A stretch of 64,000 nucleotides of DNA from Helicobacter trogontum (GCF_000765905.2 NZ_JRPL02000006.1:49922-113921), one strand, 5' to 3'; shown: positions 7,989-17,635, numbered from the stretch's first letter. The notes: a model not told the origin generated them from the sequence alone. Numbers and translations are program-made.

Positions 7989-10205
7989 TTAAGTATGCGT
8001 TGATTTAATGATCTTAGATACTAAACTTTTTGTATCTATGCCTAGAAGCTCTTCAATTTTTTGTGTATTTCCATGTCTCACAAATATATCTTGTATCTCA
8101 AAGCTTATAATTTTTGGAATCTGCTTGATTTTTCCATATTCTAATTGACTAAAAGCAAACTGCATAACACACGCACCAATACCATTTGATTTATAGTTAT
8201 CACTCATGATAAAAATATGCGTATAATCCCTCAAGCATGAAGTAAGCGTATCTGTGTCAAGTGGTTTGAGGCTAATAATATCAAGCAATGATGTATGGAT
8301 GTTGTATTGTGTTAGCAGAGTAATCCATACATCCAATAGGCGACCAACGCCATTGCCATACCCCATAAGTAGAATTTTTTTATCTTCATTAGAATTTATA
8401 TGATTTTGTCTAGAATCTTGTTTTACATATTCTAGATTATTGTATAACATTTGTGCCTTATATGATTGTAGGTTAATATTATAGGTTGATGTATTAAGTA
8501 GATTCTGTAACATGCCTTTACAAATTTCTAAAGTTTCTATTATCTGAATAGGCGTGAGGTTTGTAGATATAGAATCTAGATTTTCATTCATGTTGGCATG
8601 AGTGTTTTGCTCCTTTTTTATATCATATTCTTTTATAATAGAATCTAAACGCATATAGCATTTTTCTAACATGAATTGCCCTCTAGGATAACGGATGGCT
8701 AATGGTGAAGTTGCATGCTGTGAATATTCAAGTTGTATAGCAAGGGTGTTATTATCTCTTGGGGCAATAAGCTGTATATTTGGAATACCTTGCAAATATG
8801 CAATATCTAGCAATCCTTGATGTGTTTCGCCATCTTCACCCACAATACCAGCTCTATCAATGCAAAAAACCACGGGAAGATTCATGATACAGACATCATG
8901 CACAATTTGATCAAAAGCACGCTGCAAAAATGTAGAATATATAGCAATATATGGTTTAAAACCTTCCTTTGCCATAGCTGCCATTGAGGTTACTGCGTGT
9001 TGTTCTGCAATTGCTACATCAAAAAACCTCTCTGGCATTGTGTCCATAAGTTTATCCAATCCTGTACCACTAGGCATGGCTGCAGTTACGCCTACGATTT
9101 TTTCATTTTGTTGTGCCATGCTTAGAAGTGTATCGCTAAATACTGCTGTTGGACTTTTGATTGTGCTTTTTGTGATTGCTTGTCCTGTGTTTAAGTCAAA
9201 TGGAGCAACACCATGCCATTTCTCATATCTGCCTTCAGCAATTTGATAGCCTTTGCCTTTTATGGTTTGGCAGTGTAGTAATACTGGACGATTTAAGTAA
9301 GCAACACTTTTTAATGTCGCAACCACCTCCTCTATATTATTGCCATCAATTGGTCCTACATAATCAATACCAAATTCTTCAAATAACAATCCAGGAGTGA
9401 TGAGTTTAAAGCTTTCCTCAAATCGTTTGGCAATGAAGGTTGTGCCATTTGGCATTTTATCAATTACTTTTTTGATTTTTTCTTTCATAGTTTGATATAA
9501 AGGACTAGCAATTGTTTTTGATAGGATCTTGGAAATTGCCCCAATTGGCTTTGCAATACTCATTTCATTATCATTAAGTATAATAATGACTGGTAGTTTC
9601 AAATCACCCAATTCATTCAAAGCCTCATAGACTAGTCCAGCACTCATAGAGCCATCACCTATCATTACAATGGGCTTATGTGGGTCATTTCGTAATTTCT
9701 TTGCCTTAGCCACACCTACTGCAAGTGAAAGAGAAGTAGAGCTGTGCCCAGCTATAAAGTAATCAAACTTACTCTCATAGGGTGCAATGAAACCACTTAT
9801 ACCATGGATTTGACGCAAACTTTCAAAAGACTTATATCTCCCTGTAAGTAACTTATGTGCATAAGCTTGGTGGCTTACATCATAGATAAATGGGTGCATT
9901 GAACAATCAAATACCGCATGCATACCTATAATGAGTTCAACTGCTCCAAGCGTAGAGCTTAAATGTCCTCCATTTTTACTCACCACCTCCAAAATTCTAG
10001 CACGTATTAACTCTGCTATATTGTTTAACTCTGCCGTACTTGCATTTGGTAATAAATGATGAATGTCTTCATTATTAAGTAGTTTTTGTATGATACCGCA
10101 GGACGTGGCTGTCTGTTTTGTAGTATCAATTTGTATATCAAGTGTGTCAATTGGCGTATCAATAGGTAAAGTTGTATTGCTAGTTGTGGGTATAGACTGC
10201 TGCAT
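7989..10205 (-). CDS. dxs: 1-deoxy-D-xylulose-5-phosphate synthase with an extra internal segment
   Basis: First enzyme of the MEP isoprenoid route: condenses pyruvate and glyceraldehyde 3-phosphate using thiamine diphosphate. The ThDP domain has GHSSTSLS and the GDGSMSAG motif; the central domain has the AEQHAVT block with the catalytic glutamate; the transketolase C-terminal domain closes the protein. At 738 residues it is about 100 longer than most homologues. The N-terminal ~45 residues are Thr/Asp-rich, and a segment of roughly 70 extra residues lies between RYPRGQF (near 508) and ILLMGYGNG (near 609), with Asn, Gln and Ser in excess. Four AGATTCT/AGAATCT words fall in that insert. Start ATG 10205 has AGGAAA upstream. 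Catalytic parts look intact. Confidence 0.95.
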   Translation of the reverse strand: MQQSIPTTSNTTLPIDTPIDTLDIQIDTTKQTATSCGIIQKLLNNEDIHHLLPNASTAELNNIAELIRARILEVVSKNGGHLSSTLGAVELIIGMHAVFDCSMHPFIYDVSHQAYAHKLLTGRYKSFESLRQIHGISGFIAPYESKFDYFIAGHSSTSLSLAVGVAKAKKLRNDPHKPIVMIGDGSMSAGLVYEALNELGDLKLPVIIILNDNEMSIAKPIGAISKILSKTIASPLYQTMKEKIKKVIDKMPNGTTFIAKRFEESFKLITPGLLFEEFGIDYVGPIDGNNIEEVVATLKSVAYLNRPVLLHCQTIKGKGYQIAEGRYEKWHGVAPFDLNTGQAITKSTIKSPTAVFSDTLLSMAQQNEKIVGVTAAMPSGTGLDKLMDTMPERFFDVAIAEQHAVTSMAAMAKEGFKPYIAIYSTFLQRAFDQIVHDVCIMNLPVVFCIDRAGIVGEDGETHQGLLDIAYLQGIPNIQLIAPRDNNTLAIQLEYSQHATSPLAIRYPRGQFMLEKCYMRLDSIIKEYDIKKEQNTHANMNENLDSISTNLTPIQIIETLEICKGMLQNLLNTSTYNINLQSYKAQMLYNNLEYVKQDSRQNHINSNEDKKILLMGYGNGVGRLLDVWITLLTQYNIHTSLLDIISLKPLDTDTLTSCLRDYTHIFIMSDNYKSNGIGACVMQFAFSQLEYGKIKQIPKIISFEIQDIFVRHGNTQKIEELLGIDTKSLVSKIIKSTHT

Positions 10206-10276
10206 TATCTTTCCTTTTATTCCTTGATATCATAATACTTGTATTGTTTAAGAATATTTGCGTTAAAACATGTAAT

Positions 10277-10285
10277 ATTATAGCA
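10277..10285 (-). promoter_or_regulatory. Extended -10 promoter of dxs
   Basis: Reverse strand reads TGCTATAAT, a perfect extended -10 (TGn plus TATAAT). It is flanked by ACATG/CATGT arms (about 10268-10288). Predicted start near 10270 gives a leader of about 65 bases. Confidence 0.5.
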
Positions 10286-10424
10286 TGTTAATAAAAAATG
10301 TGTTTATTACCAATAGATATGGTAGATAGAATTTTAGTTACACCATATATAAAATATATAGATTCAAAGAGTTTTAATATTGCATGATGTAATATTGTAA
10401 TCGTGATTTAAAAAAGGAAAAAAT

Positions 10425-13400
10425 ATGAATAATATACAAGAAATAAATATACCATTTACGCATTTGCATTTACACACAGAGTATTCGTTGCTTGATGGAG
10501 CAAATAAGCTAGATGTCTTAGCAAAACGCATTAAAGAGCTTGGCATGAACAGCGTTGCAATGACAGATCACGGCAATATGTTTGGGGCTATTGAGTTTTA
10601 TAAGATTATGAAGAAGGCTGGGATTAAACCCATTATTGGCATTGAGGCTTACATTCATAATAAAGAGGATTTGGGTGATAAATCTCCAAATACACCAAAA
10701 TTTCATATATGTCTGTATGCAAAAAATGAAGAGGGATATAAGAATCTTATGTATCTATCAAGTCAGAGTTTCATACAGGGATTCTATCGTACTTCAAGGA
10801 TTAATAAAAAGATTCTAAGAGAACATTCTAGGGGTATTATATGCTCTTCTGCATGTCTTAATGGCGAGATTTCATGGAATCTAAACCTTAGTCCATACAT
10901 GGATAACAAAAAGCGAGAGAAAAAAATTATCATGGGTGCAAAAGGATATGATGGTGCAAAAGAAGCGATACATGAATATCAAGATATTTTTGGAGATGAT
11001 TTTTATATTGAGATAATGCGACATGGCATTGCTGATCAACGTTTTATTGATAATGATTTATTGCGTTTAAGCCTTGAAACAGGTGCAAAGCTAATTGCTA
11101 CAAATGATGCGCACTACACTAATAAAGAAGATTCTAGTATGCAAGAAGCAGCTATGATGATAGCTATGGGAACTGATGTTAATGATCCAAAAAGGTTGCG
11201 ACACACAGTCCAAGAGTTTTATATAAAAAGCCCAAAACAAATGCTTGATTTATTTATGGATATACCAGAAGCAGTTTATAATACGCAAGAAATAGCTGAT
11301 AAATGTAATCTTAGCATCGATTTAAAAGATGACAAAAATCCCCCAACACCACCAAGCTTTAAGTTTGCAAAAGAGTATGCAAAAAATGAAGGCATTGCAA
11401 TACAAGATGAAGCGGAGTATTTTGCTTATAAATGTGAGCAAGGTTTGACAAAAAGGTTAGAGCAAGTAGATAAAGAATATCATGAGGTATATCATAAGCG
11501 ACTACAAGAAGAAATTAATATTATCACGCAGATGAAGTTCCCTGGATATATGCTTATAGTTTGGGATTTTATAAATTATGCAAAGCAAAATAAGATTCCA
11601 GTGGGACCAGGTAGGGGAAGTGCAGCAGGTAGTCTTGTGGCATATTGTTTAGAGATTACAGATGTTGATCCAATTAAGTATAATTTGCTTTTTGAGCGGT
11701 TTTTAAATCCAGAGCGTATATCAATGCCTGATATTGATACTGACTTTTGTCAAAGAAGACGTCCTGAAATGTTTGAATATATGAAGGCAAAGTATGGTGA
11801 ATATAATGTTGCACAAGTTATCACTTTTGGTAAAATGCTTGCAAGAGGCGTAATACGAGATGTGGCTAGAATCTATGGTATGTCTATTCCAAATGCGGAT
11901 AAATTCGCAAAGCTCATTCCATCAAAACTTGGCATTACATTAAAGGGCTATACTGATAAAAATGGGAACCATATTGATGGAGCATATGAGTTAGAACCAA
12001 AAATCCAAGAACTGATTACAGAAAGTGAGCATGACAGAGATGAGAAAAGTAGAGGGCTTGCAAAAAAAGTATGGGACATGGCATTAAGGCTTGAAAAACT
12101 CAATAGAAACACAGGAAAGCATGCTGCAGCTCTTGTGGTAGATTCTGAAAAAGAGTTATGGCATAAAGTTCCTTTATATGTGAGTGAGCGGACAAAAGGG
12201 GTTATGGTAACGCAATATTCCATGAAATACTTGGAGCCAGTTGATTTGATCAAATTCGACTTTTTGGGATTAAAGACGCTAACTGTAATACAAGATGCAC
12301 TAGATATTATAAAAGATACAAACAATATTGATATTAATCTCTCGACACTTGATGTCAATGATGAAAGGGTGTATAGGACATTACGTAGTGGAAATACACT
12401 TGGGATATTCCAATTAGAATCTAGTGGTATGCAGGAGTTTAATCGCAGATTGCAACCAAGTGGTATTGATGATGCAATTGCACTTCTTGCATTATTTAGA
12501 CCAGGTCCTATGGAAAGTGGTATGAGTGATGAGTATATCAATAGAAAGCATGGGAGGAGCCCAGTAAGTTATACTTTTAAGGAATTAGAACCTATCTTGA
12601 AAAATACTTATGGTGTGATTGTGTATCAAGAGCAAGTTATGCAAATTGTGCAGGTGATAGGTGGATTTTCTTTAGGTGAGGCTGATCTTGTAAGAAGAGC
12701 AATGGGTAAAAAAGATGCACAAATCATGACAGAAAATCGCACAAAGTTTGCTGATGGTGCAGAGAAAAATGGTTTTGATAGAACAAAAGCAGAAGAACTT
12801 TTTGATCAGATAGCAAAGTTTGCAGAATATGGATTTAATAAGTCGCATTCAGCAGCTTATGGAATCTTAACTTTTCAAACTGCATATCTAAAAACGTATT
12901 ATGAGCATGAATTTATGGCAGCAATGCTTTCAAGCGAAAGTCATAAAATTGAGGCAGTAGCCACCTATATAGATGAGGCAAGGGCTATGGGTATTGAGAT
13001 TTTACCTCCACATGTGAATACTTCCCAGACAAATTTTTCAGTTATGATAGATTCTAATGGTAAAAAGAAAATTGTTTTTGGCTTGAATGCGATTAAGGGG
13101 GCGGGTGAGGGTGCTTTACAAAGTATTATTGATGATAGAAAACAAAAAGGTGTCTTTAAGAATCTTGAAGATTTTATTGCAAAGGCAAATTTTAGTAAAA
13201 TCTCTAAAAAAGTGTTTGAGCCTTTAGTAAAAAGTGGTAGTCTTGATAATCTTGGTTATACACGTGCAAGTATGCTTGATAATCTTGATTATATTTGCGA
13301 CTTAGGTAGAAGAATGTCTAGGGAGCGTAGTGGTGGTGGTTTGTTTGGTGCAGAAGAGTTGTGTCCTGAGTTGCAAATAAAACCTATACAAGAACTACAT

Positions 13401-14240
13401 AATAAAAGTTTGCTTGAATATGAGTATGAGAGTTTGGGAATCTATCTTAGTGGACACCCTCTTGATGAATTTAGAAGTGAAATAGAAGCGATAAAAAATG
13501 TTGTAAAAATTGCAGAATTGGAAAATATTGCTGATGGTTCAAGGATCATGCTTATTGGGAAGCTGGAGGATTTGCAACGAAAAATAAGCAAAAATAATCG
13601 AACTTATGGTACAGCAAAACTTATGGATTTTAGTGGTAAACAACCTTTAACTTTGTTTGAAGATCAGCTTAACTTGCTTGATAGTTTTGACTTGGGTAGT
13701 CCTGTTGGAATAGTAGGAAAACTCGAAAAAGAAAGGATGGTAACAGAGGGTGAAGATGGTAGTGCTGAAGTAAGCTATAAGATTGAAATAAGAGTGCATG
13801 AGGTGCATACCTTGCAATCATGCAAAGAGATAAAATTGCGTGTGAAAAAAGACAATACAAAAGTTCAGCCAGATACGCAAGATTCTAAAACACTTGTAAA
13901 ACAAGAAGTAGATTCTAAACTGCACAATGATGTAGTATATGGAGATTCTGCTCTTGATGAAGTAAATGGTATTGAGCCATTAGATTTGGTCGCTGACATG
14001 GATATAAGAAACTCGTGCTTATGCGCTTTGATGCAAAGTGTTATTACAGAGGAGCAAGTGAGTGCGATTGCAAACATCATGCGATCATCACAAGGTGATA
14101 CTAGATTTGGCATTGGCTTTCAAGATAGCGTAAGTGGAAAAACTTTTATTTTTGAAAGCAGTATGTATATTGATGAAAGGTTAAAGCATAAAATAGAAGA
14201 GGTTTTACCTGATTGCACATGGAAATATTTAGCAATTTAG
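10425..14240 (+). CDS. dnaE: DNA polymerase III alpha subunit
   Basis: Replicative polymerase catalytic subunit, 1271 residues. The PHP domain is at the N-terminus (HLHTEYSLLDG, near residue 14). Palm domain aspartates are in PDIDTDF (near 434-440) and FDFLGLKT (near 608); NKSHSAAYG (near 805) belongs to the fingers. HhH, OB-fold and C-terminal tau-binding region follow. Near residues 1146-1190 lies a polar stretch carrying three in-frame Asp-Ser pairs written as AGATTCT (13880, 13910, 13943); it looks like an extra linker before the C-terminal domain. Start ATG 10425 follows AAAAGGAAA. Transcribed divergently from dxs. A single dnaE type polymerase is expected in this group. Confidence 0.97.
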   Translation: MNNIQEINIPFTHLHLHTEYSLLDGANKLDVLAKRIKELGMNSVAMTDHGNMFGAIEFYKIMKKAGIKPIIGIEAYIHNKEDLGDKSPNTPKFHICLYAKNEEGYKNLMYLSSQSFIQGFYRTSRINKKILREHSRGIICSSACLNGEISWNLNLSPYMDNKKREKKIIMGAKGYDGAKEAIHEYQDIFGDDFYIEIMRHGIADQRFIDNDLLRLSLETGAKLIATNDAHYTNKEDSSMQEAAMMIAMGTDVNDPKRLRHTVQEFYIKSPKQMLDLFMDIPEAVYNTQEIADKCNLSIDLKDDKNPPTPPSFKFAKEYAKNEGIAIQDEAEYFAYKCEQGLTKRLEQVDKEYHEVYHKRLQEEINIITQMKFPGYMLIVWDFINYAKQNKIPVGPGRGSAAGSLVAYCLEITDVDPIKYNLLFERFLNPERISMPDIDTDFCQRRRPEMFEYMKAKYGEYNVAQVITFGKMLARGVIRDVARIYGMSIPNADKFAKLIPSKLGITLKGYTDKNGNHIDGAYELEPKIQELITESEHDRDEKSRGLAKKVWDMALRLEKLNRNTGKHAAALVVDSEKELWHKVPLYVSERTKGVMVTQYSMKYLEPVDLIKFDFLGLKTLTVIQDALDIIKDTNNIDINLSTLDVNDERVYRTLRSGNTLGIFQLESSGMQEFNRRLQPSGIDDAIALLALFRPGPMESGMSDEYINRKHGRSPVSYTFKELEPILKNTYGVIVYQEQVMQIVQVIGGFSLGEADLVRRAMGKKDAQIMTENRTKFADGAEKNGFDRTKAEELFDQIAKFAEYGFNKSHSAAYGILTFQTAYLKTYYEHEFMAAMLSSESHKIEAVATYIDEARAMGIEILPPHVNTSQTNFSVMIDSNGKKKIVFGLNAIKGAGEGALQSIIDDRKQKGVFKNLEDFIAKANFSKISKKVFEPLVKSGSLDNLGYTRASMLDNLDYICDLGRRMSRERSGGGLFGAEELCPELQIKPIQELHNKSLLEYEYESLGIYLSGHPLDEFRSEIEAIKNVVKIAELENIADGSRIMLIGKLEDLQRKISKNNRTYGTAKLMDFSGKQPLTLFEDQLNLLDSFDLGSPVGIVGKLEKERMVTEGEDGSAEVSYKIEIRVHEVHTLQSCKEIKLRVKKDNTKVQPDTQDSKTLVKQEVDSKLHNDVVYGDSALDEVNGIEPLDLVADMDIRNSCLCALMQSVITEEQVSAIANIMRSSQGDTRFGIGFQDSVSGKTFIFESSMYIDERLKHKIEEVLPDCTWKYLAI

Positions 14241-14264
14241 GATTATATCCTTGGAGATAGTAGC

Positions 14265-14294
14265 AATTTTTCTTAAGTAAAATTAAGAAAAATT
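14265..14294 (+). terminator. Terminator-like hairpin after dnaE
   Basis: AATTTTTCTTAA (14265-14276) pairs perfectly with TTAAGAAAAATT (14283-14294) around the loop GTAAAA. It starts 24 bases after the dnaE stop. Both arms are A/T only except one pair, so folding energy is modest. Confidence 0.5.
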
Positions 14295-14345
14295 ATAAAG
14301 CAACAAACACCTAGAGTTGTTTGCCTAGATTTTGTATAGAAATTG

Positions 14346-14351
14346 TATAAT
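14346..14351 (+). promoter_or_regulatory. Orphan -10 element
   Basis: TATAAT preceded by TTG, in the middle of a gene-free stretch and about 410 bases before the next gene start. It may serve the outer-membrane protein gene at 14763 through a long leader, or a small RNA. Confidence 0.35.
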
Positions 14352-14762
14352 ATCTCCTTGATGTATGTCATAAGAAATTCTAAAAGATTAGAAAAAACAG
14401 AATATATAGTCTTATGCTATTCTGTGTCGAAGCGTATTTGTATTCACAAGGATTCCAAAGATTGCTCATAAGGCATTCAAGAATATAGAGAGTGGATGCA
14501 AGGGGTAATAACAGGAAATCATCATACTCATTAATGTTTGAAAAATAGGACAATTTGCAAACTTGATTCTAAGTTGTATTTTCTATCATAGTGCAATTAT
14601 TTTGTTTATAACAGACTGCAAATAAACTTCATTCAAGAGTGTTTGCAAATGTTTTGATTATTCTTCCATAAGAAAAGGGGCTGTTGTGTAGGAATCTTTT
14701 TTGCTTGTTACCGCGTTTAGTCGATATTGATTTTAATCTGATGTGTTTGTTGGAGTTGTGTT

Positions 14763-15365
14763 GTGCGTTGTTTTAGAATATTATGTGTTGGTTTATGTTT
14801 GGTTGCATTTTCCTTTGCTAAGGGTGATTCTGGTGTAAGTAGCGGAAGTGAGGTTGAGCAACTTGAGCTTGCTGGTGGAGATTCATTTGAGTATGATATT
14901 AATAATAAAATTCGTAGAGCAAAAAGTAATGTGCAAGTTGGTGTGGGAGTGAATTTTACTCATAATGCTACTACAGGATCATTGCAAGTCAATGCTAGTG
15001 TAGCACTTGGATATAGTTATTTTTTCCATAAAACTTTTGGTATGAGGCTGAATGGTATTTTTGACAATACACAGACAAGCTACTTTGGTGGTATTGGACT
15101 AGATATCATGTGGGATTTTATCCAAACTGAACCATTTGGCTTGGGTGTGATTATTGGTAGTAGTGTGGGGTATGCGAAGGAATATGGTGTTGTTGAAAAT
15201 GGTGGGTTTTTAGGATATTTTCATGCTGGAGTGGGCATGGTTTTTGATGGTGGTAGAAGTAGGCTTGATGGAGTGACTAGGATTCCATACAATAGCATTC
15301 CTAACATAACTAGGCAGCTATCAACAGATATTACTTATGTGCTTATGTATTCCTATACTTTTTAA
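14763..15365 (+). CDS. Putative outer membrane beta-barrel protein
   Basis: 200 residues, starting at GTG 14763 with GGAG about 8 bases upstream. A signal peptide of about 20 residues ends near FSFAKG. The mature part alternates polar and hydrophobic residues in Gly-rich strands (VQVGVGVNF, LGYSYFF, FGLGVIIGSSVGYA) and the protein ends in YSYTF, a C-terminal aromatic residue as expected for insertion by BAM. This resembles the Helicobacter outer membrane protein families, but I cannot name the subgroup. It stands alone between dnaE and ferritin. Localisation is well supported; function unknown. Confidence 0.7.
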   Translation: MRCFRILCVGLCLVAFSFAKGDSGVSSGSEVEQLELAGGDSFEYDINNKIRRAKSNVQVGVGVNFTHNATTGSLQVNASVALGYSYFFHKTFGMRLNGIFDNTQTSYFGGIGLDIMWDFIQTEPFGLGVIIGSSVGYAKEYGVVENGGFLGYFHAGVGMVFDGGRSRLDGVTRIPYNSIPNITRQLSTDITYVLMYSYTF

Positions 15366-15953
15366 CTACAATTACGCAAAATTACCTTGTTGAATTTGGC
15401 AGAGTTGCAATTAAGTAAAAAAGTTTCTTTGTATTTACAAATGTGAATGGTTAGATCTTTTTTGGTATCTTTGTTGATTGCAATTTATCTTTATATTTTA
15501 TAGCAATAGCTTTAATATATGATATTACAATACATCTGTGTTGAGGTATTGCACGAGTAGCTGATAAAATATTCTTAAAATACACAAATGTTTGTATATG
15601 TTATATGAAAGAATTCTTACTGCTTCATCTATCCTCTATGCTTATTCTAAATTGTTCAAGTACTTAAAGTCTACATGTAAAATAATGGATTTAACATTGG
15701 TTATTGTATATATAATGGTTTTTATATTGAGGGGTATTGGCAAGTTTCTAGTAGGTAGTTCAAGATTATCGTTGATTTCTTATTTTGCCTAGAATTTAAG
15801 TATCATGCAATGAATAAGTATTGTAAATATCGGAGTATTGGAAAAAATAGGAGTGATGGATGAAATTACTCAATCCATCTTTATAATAAGACTTTTTGCA
15901 AACACTGCAAGCAATTTAAATCCAAGTATAGAAGGATAAACAACTAGACGTTC
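15366..15953. other. Intergenic region, little recognised
   Basis: About 590 bases between the converging outer-membrane protein and ferritin genes. A frame of 66 codons at 15592-15792 has no ribosome site and low-quality composition, so I do not call it. A hairpin near 15855-15879 probably ends ferritin transcription. Confidence 0.45.
15855..15879 (-). terminator. Probable ferritin terminator
   Basis: GATGGAT (15855-15861) and ATCCATC (15873-15879) form a 7-bp stem. On the reverse strand it is followed within about 10 bases by a T6 run. It sits about 75 bases after the ferritin stop. Confidence 0.4.
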
Positions 15954-16448
15954 TTATTTCCCTATAAGTGTCTTAATATATTGATCTGCCAAATAAAGAC
16001 CATTACTTTGCTCACCGATGAGTTTTATTTTATCTACTATACCACGGAATAACGCTTCTTCTTCATGTTGCTCTGCTACATACCATTGCAAGAAATTAAA
16101 AGTTGAATAGTCTTTATTTTCCAACATGAAGCTTACAAGTTCATTGATTGATTTTGTGATTGACAACTCATGTTCATAAGTTTTTTCAAATACATCAAGT
16201 AAACTTTTAAAATTAGATTCTGGCTTTTCTATGGCTTGTAGTTCAACAACAGAATCTGTCTCGTTAAGATAAGTGATTAATTTTTTGGCATGATCACTTT
16301 CTTGTCCTGCGTGTGAAAATAAAAATTGTCCCGCACCATCCAATCTATTGCGAAAACACCATGAACTCATGCTTAAATAAAGGTTTGATGCAAACATCTC
16401 TTTGGCAACTTGTTCGTTCAATTTTTTTGTAACTTCAGCTGATAACAT
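15954..16448 (-). CDS. pfr: Non-haem ferritin
   Basis: Iron storage protein that oxidises ferrous iron and stores it in a 24-subunit shell. 164 residues, the usual bacterial ferritin length (H. pylori Pfr type). Ferroxidase ligands are visible: Glu in KEMFASNLYL (Glu17), the ESDHAKKL block with Glu and His near 50-53, Glu in the ELSI helix near 94, and Gln in AEQHEEEA near 127. Start ATG 16448 has AGGAG 6 bases upstream. A strong promoter with an overlapping Fur-like palindrome lies just upstream, so iron-dependent control is likely; in H. pylori, pfr is repressed by iron-free Fur (established knowledge). Confidence 0.96.
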   Translation of the reverse strand: MLSAEVTKKLNEQVAKEMFASNLYLSMSSWCFRNRLDGAGQFLFSHAGQESDHAKKLITYLNETDSVVELQAIEKPESNFKSLLDVFEKTYEHELSITKSINELVSFMLENKDYSTFNFLQWYVAEQHEEEALFRGIVDKIKLIGEQSNGLYLADQYIKTLIGK

Positions 16449-16503
16449 ATTATGCTCCTAAACTATGTAAGTATTGATAATTTGGTATGAATTCAAATTA
16501 ACT

Positions 16504-16530
16504 TTATCATTATAGTATTATAAATGATAA
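16504..16530 (-). promoter_or_regulatory. Fur-like operator over the ferritin promoter
   Basis: TTATCATT (16504-16511) and AATGATAA (16523-16530) form a perfect 8-bp inverted repeat with an 11-base centre. It lies over the spacer and -10 box of the ferritin promoter. The GATAAT/ATTATC half sites resemble Fur-type operators. Fur is encoded in this window (43494-43955). Binding is inferred. Confidence 0.5.
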
Positions 16531-16538
16531 TAAGTCAA
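16509..16538 (-). promoter_or_regulatory. Ferritin promoter (-35 TTGACT, -10 TATAAT)
   Basis: Reverse strand has TTGACT (16538-16533) and a perfect TATAAT (16514-16509) with an 18-base spacer. Predicted start near 16502 leaves a leader of about 54 bases. Confidence 0.6.
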
Positions 16539-16703
16539 GAATAAACTATACTTTTTACTAAAATATTTAATATCATGCGAAATTAACCATATATTATTAT
16601 GTCTTTAACATTCCATTAAGACACATATTATATAGACTAGTTTCTAAAATATGATTTTATGAGGTATAACATAGTGGATTTTGTGGTAAGCAATTGCTTG
16701 ATA

Positions 16704-17420
16704 TTATTGAAAACCATATTTGTTTCTTGCATATTCTAAATCTTCTTGTGTATCAATCCCTATGCTCTCACTTTCCACACATGCGATTTTAATGGGTTTA
16801 TTATAATAAATTGCACGAAGTTGTTCGAGCTTTTCAATATGCTCTAGACGTGTTTCTGGTAGTGCAGCATATTCTTCAAGTGTTGCTTTAAAAAATCCAT
16901 ATAAGCCTAAATGTCCTAGATAACTTAATTGTGTAGATTCCTTAGAATCTCTATGGAATGGTATGGGTGAGCGTGAGAAGTAGATTGCATGTTGCAGATG
17001 GTTTATTATTACTTTGACTAGATTTGGGTTTTGTGCCTGTTGGTTTGTGATACTTTTGGCACAAGTTGCCATAAAGGTATCAGACTGCATACAATCTTTT
17101 AAAGCCTGAATGACATGATGCTCTAAGAATGGCTCATCTGCTTGTAAATTAATAATAACACAATCATCTCTAAGTCCTAAGATTCTAGCGGCTTCAAGCA
17201 CACGCAAGCTACCATTTGGAATATCTGGATGCGTAAGAACTGCTTTGATTTTATATTGCTTTGCAATGTTATAGGTTTCAGTAGAATCAAGTGCTAACAC
17301 AACTTCATCAATTGCCTGTGCATTTTGTGCACTTTTAATAAACATAGGTACACCATCGATATTGCATAAGATCTTGTTTGGGAACCTTGAACTAGCAAGT
17401 CTTGCGGGAATAATAATCAT
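16704..17420 (-). CDS. kdsB: 3-deoxy-manno-octulosonate cytidylyltransferase
   Basis: Activates KDO as CMP-KDO for lipopolysaccharide core synthesis. 238 residues, typical length. The nucleotide-binding N-terminus is IIIPARLASSRFPNK, followed by the metal/nucleotide block NLQADEPFL near residues 92-100 (the common form is LQGDEP; here Gly is Ala) and SRSPIPF near 150. The C-terminal GIDTQEDLE motif is present. Start ATG 17420 follows GAGGCT. It is read leftwards, away from rpsA, with no operon partner close by. Confidence 0.94.
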   Translation of the reverse strand: MIIIPARLASSRFPNKILCNIDGVPMFIKSAQNAQAIDEVVLALDSTETYNIAKQYKIKAVLTHPDIPNGSLRVLEAARILGLRDDCVIINLQADEPFLEHHVIQALKDCMQSDTFMATCAKSITNQQAQNPNLVKVIINHLQHAIYFSRSPIPFHRDSKESTQLSYLGHLGLYGFFKATLEEYAALPETRLEHIEKLEQLRAIYYNKPIKIACVESESIGIDTQEDLEYARNKYGFQ

Positions 17421-17635
17421 GATACAGCCTCATTTGTTGTTAAATTCCTGTATTCTAATATAAAATTAACAAAATTATAATGCGTGTGATAATATTGAGG
17501 TAAGATTCAAAGTAATTTTGTATAAAACTTTGTAATCTGCCTATCTTAAAATAGTGTTTTTTATAGATTTTTATCTCTTTTTCACTGAAAATATACTAAA
17601 ATGTCGAAATCTATAGATTTCAAAAAAGGTATCCG

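Larger units (their letters stand above)
14241..14762. other. Intergenic region with terminator, orphan promoter and possible long leader
   Basis: About 520 bases. It opens with a strong AT-rich hairpin after dnaE (14265-14294), then a promoter-like TATAAT at 14346. The ~400 bases from there to the next gene show no open frame I can support. They could be a long leader of the outer-membrane protein gene or an RNA gene; no known RNA family was recognised. Confidence 0.45.

Noticed and set aside
15592..15792. 66-codon plus-strand frame in the ferritin-side gap
   Set aside because: No ribosome site, no recognisable composition, and surrounding DNA has the character of an intergenic region.
16688..16699. 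12-bp palindrome AAGCAATTGCTT after kdsB as a terminator
   Set aside because: It has no loop and no T-run, and such short AT-rich palindromes occur by chance at this base composition.
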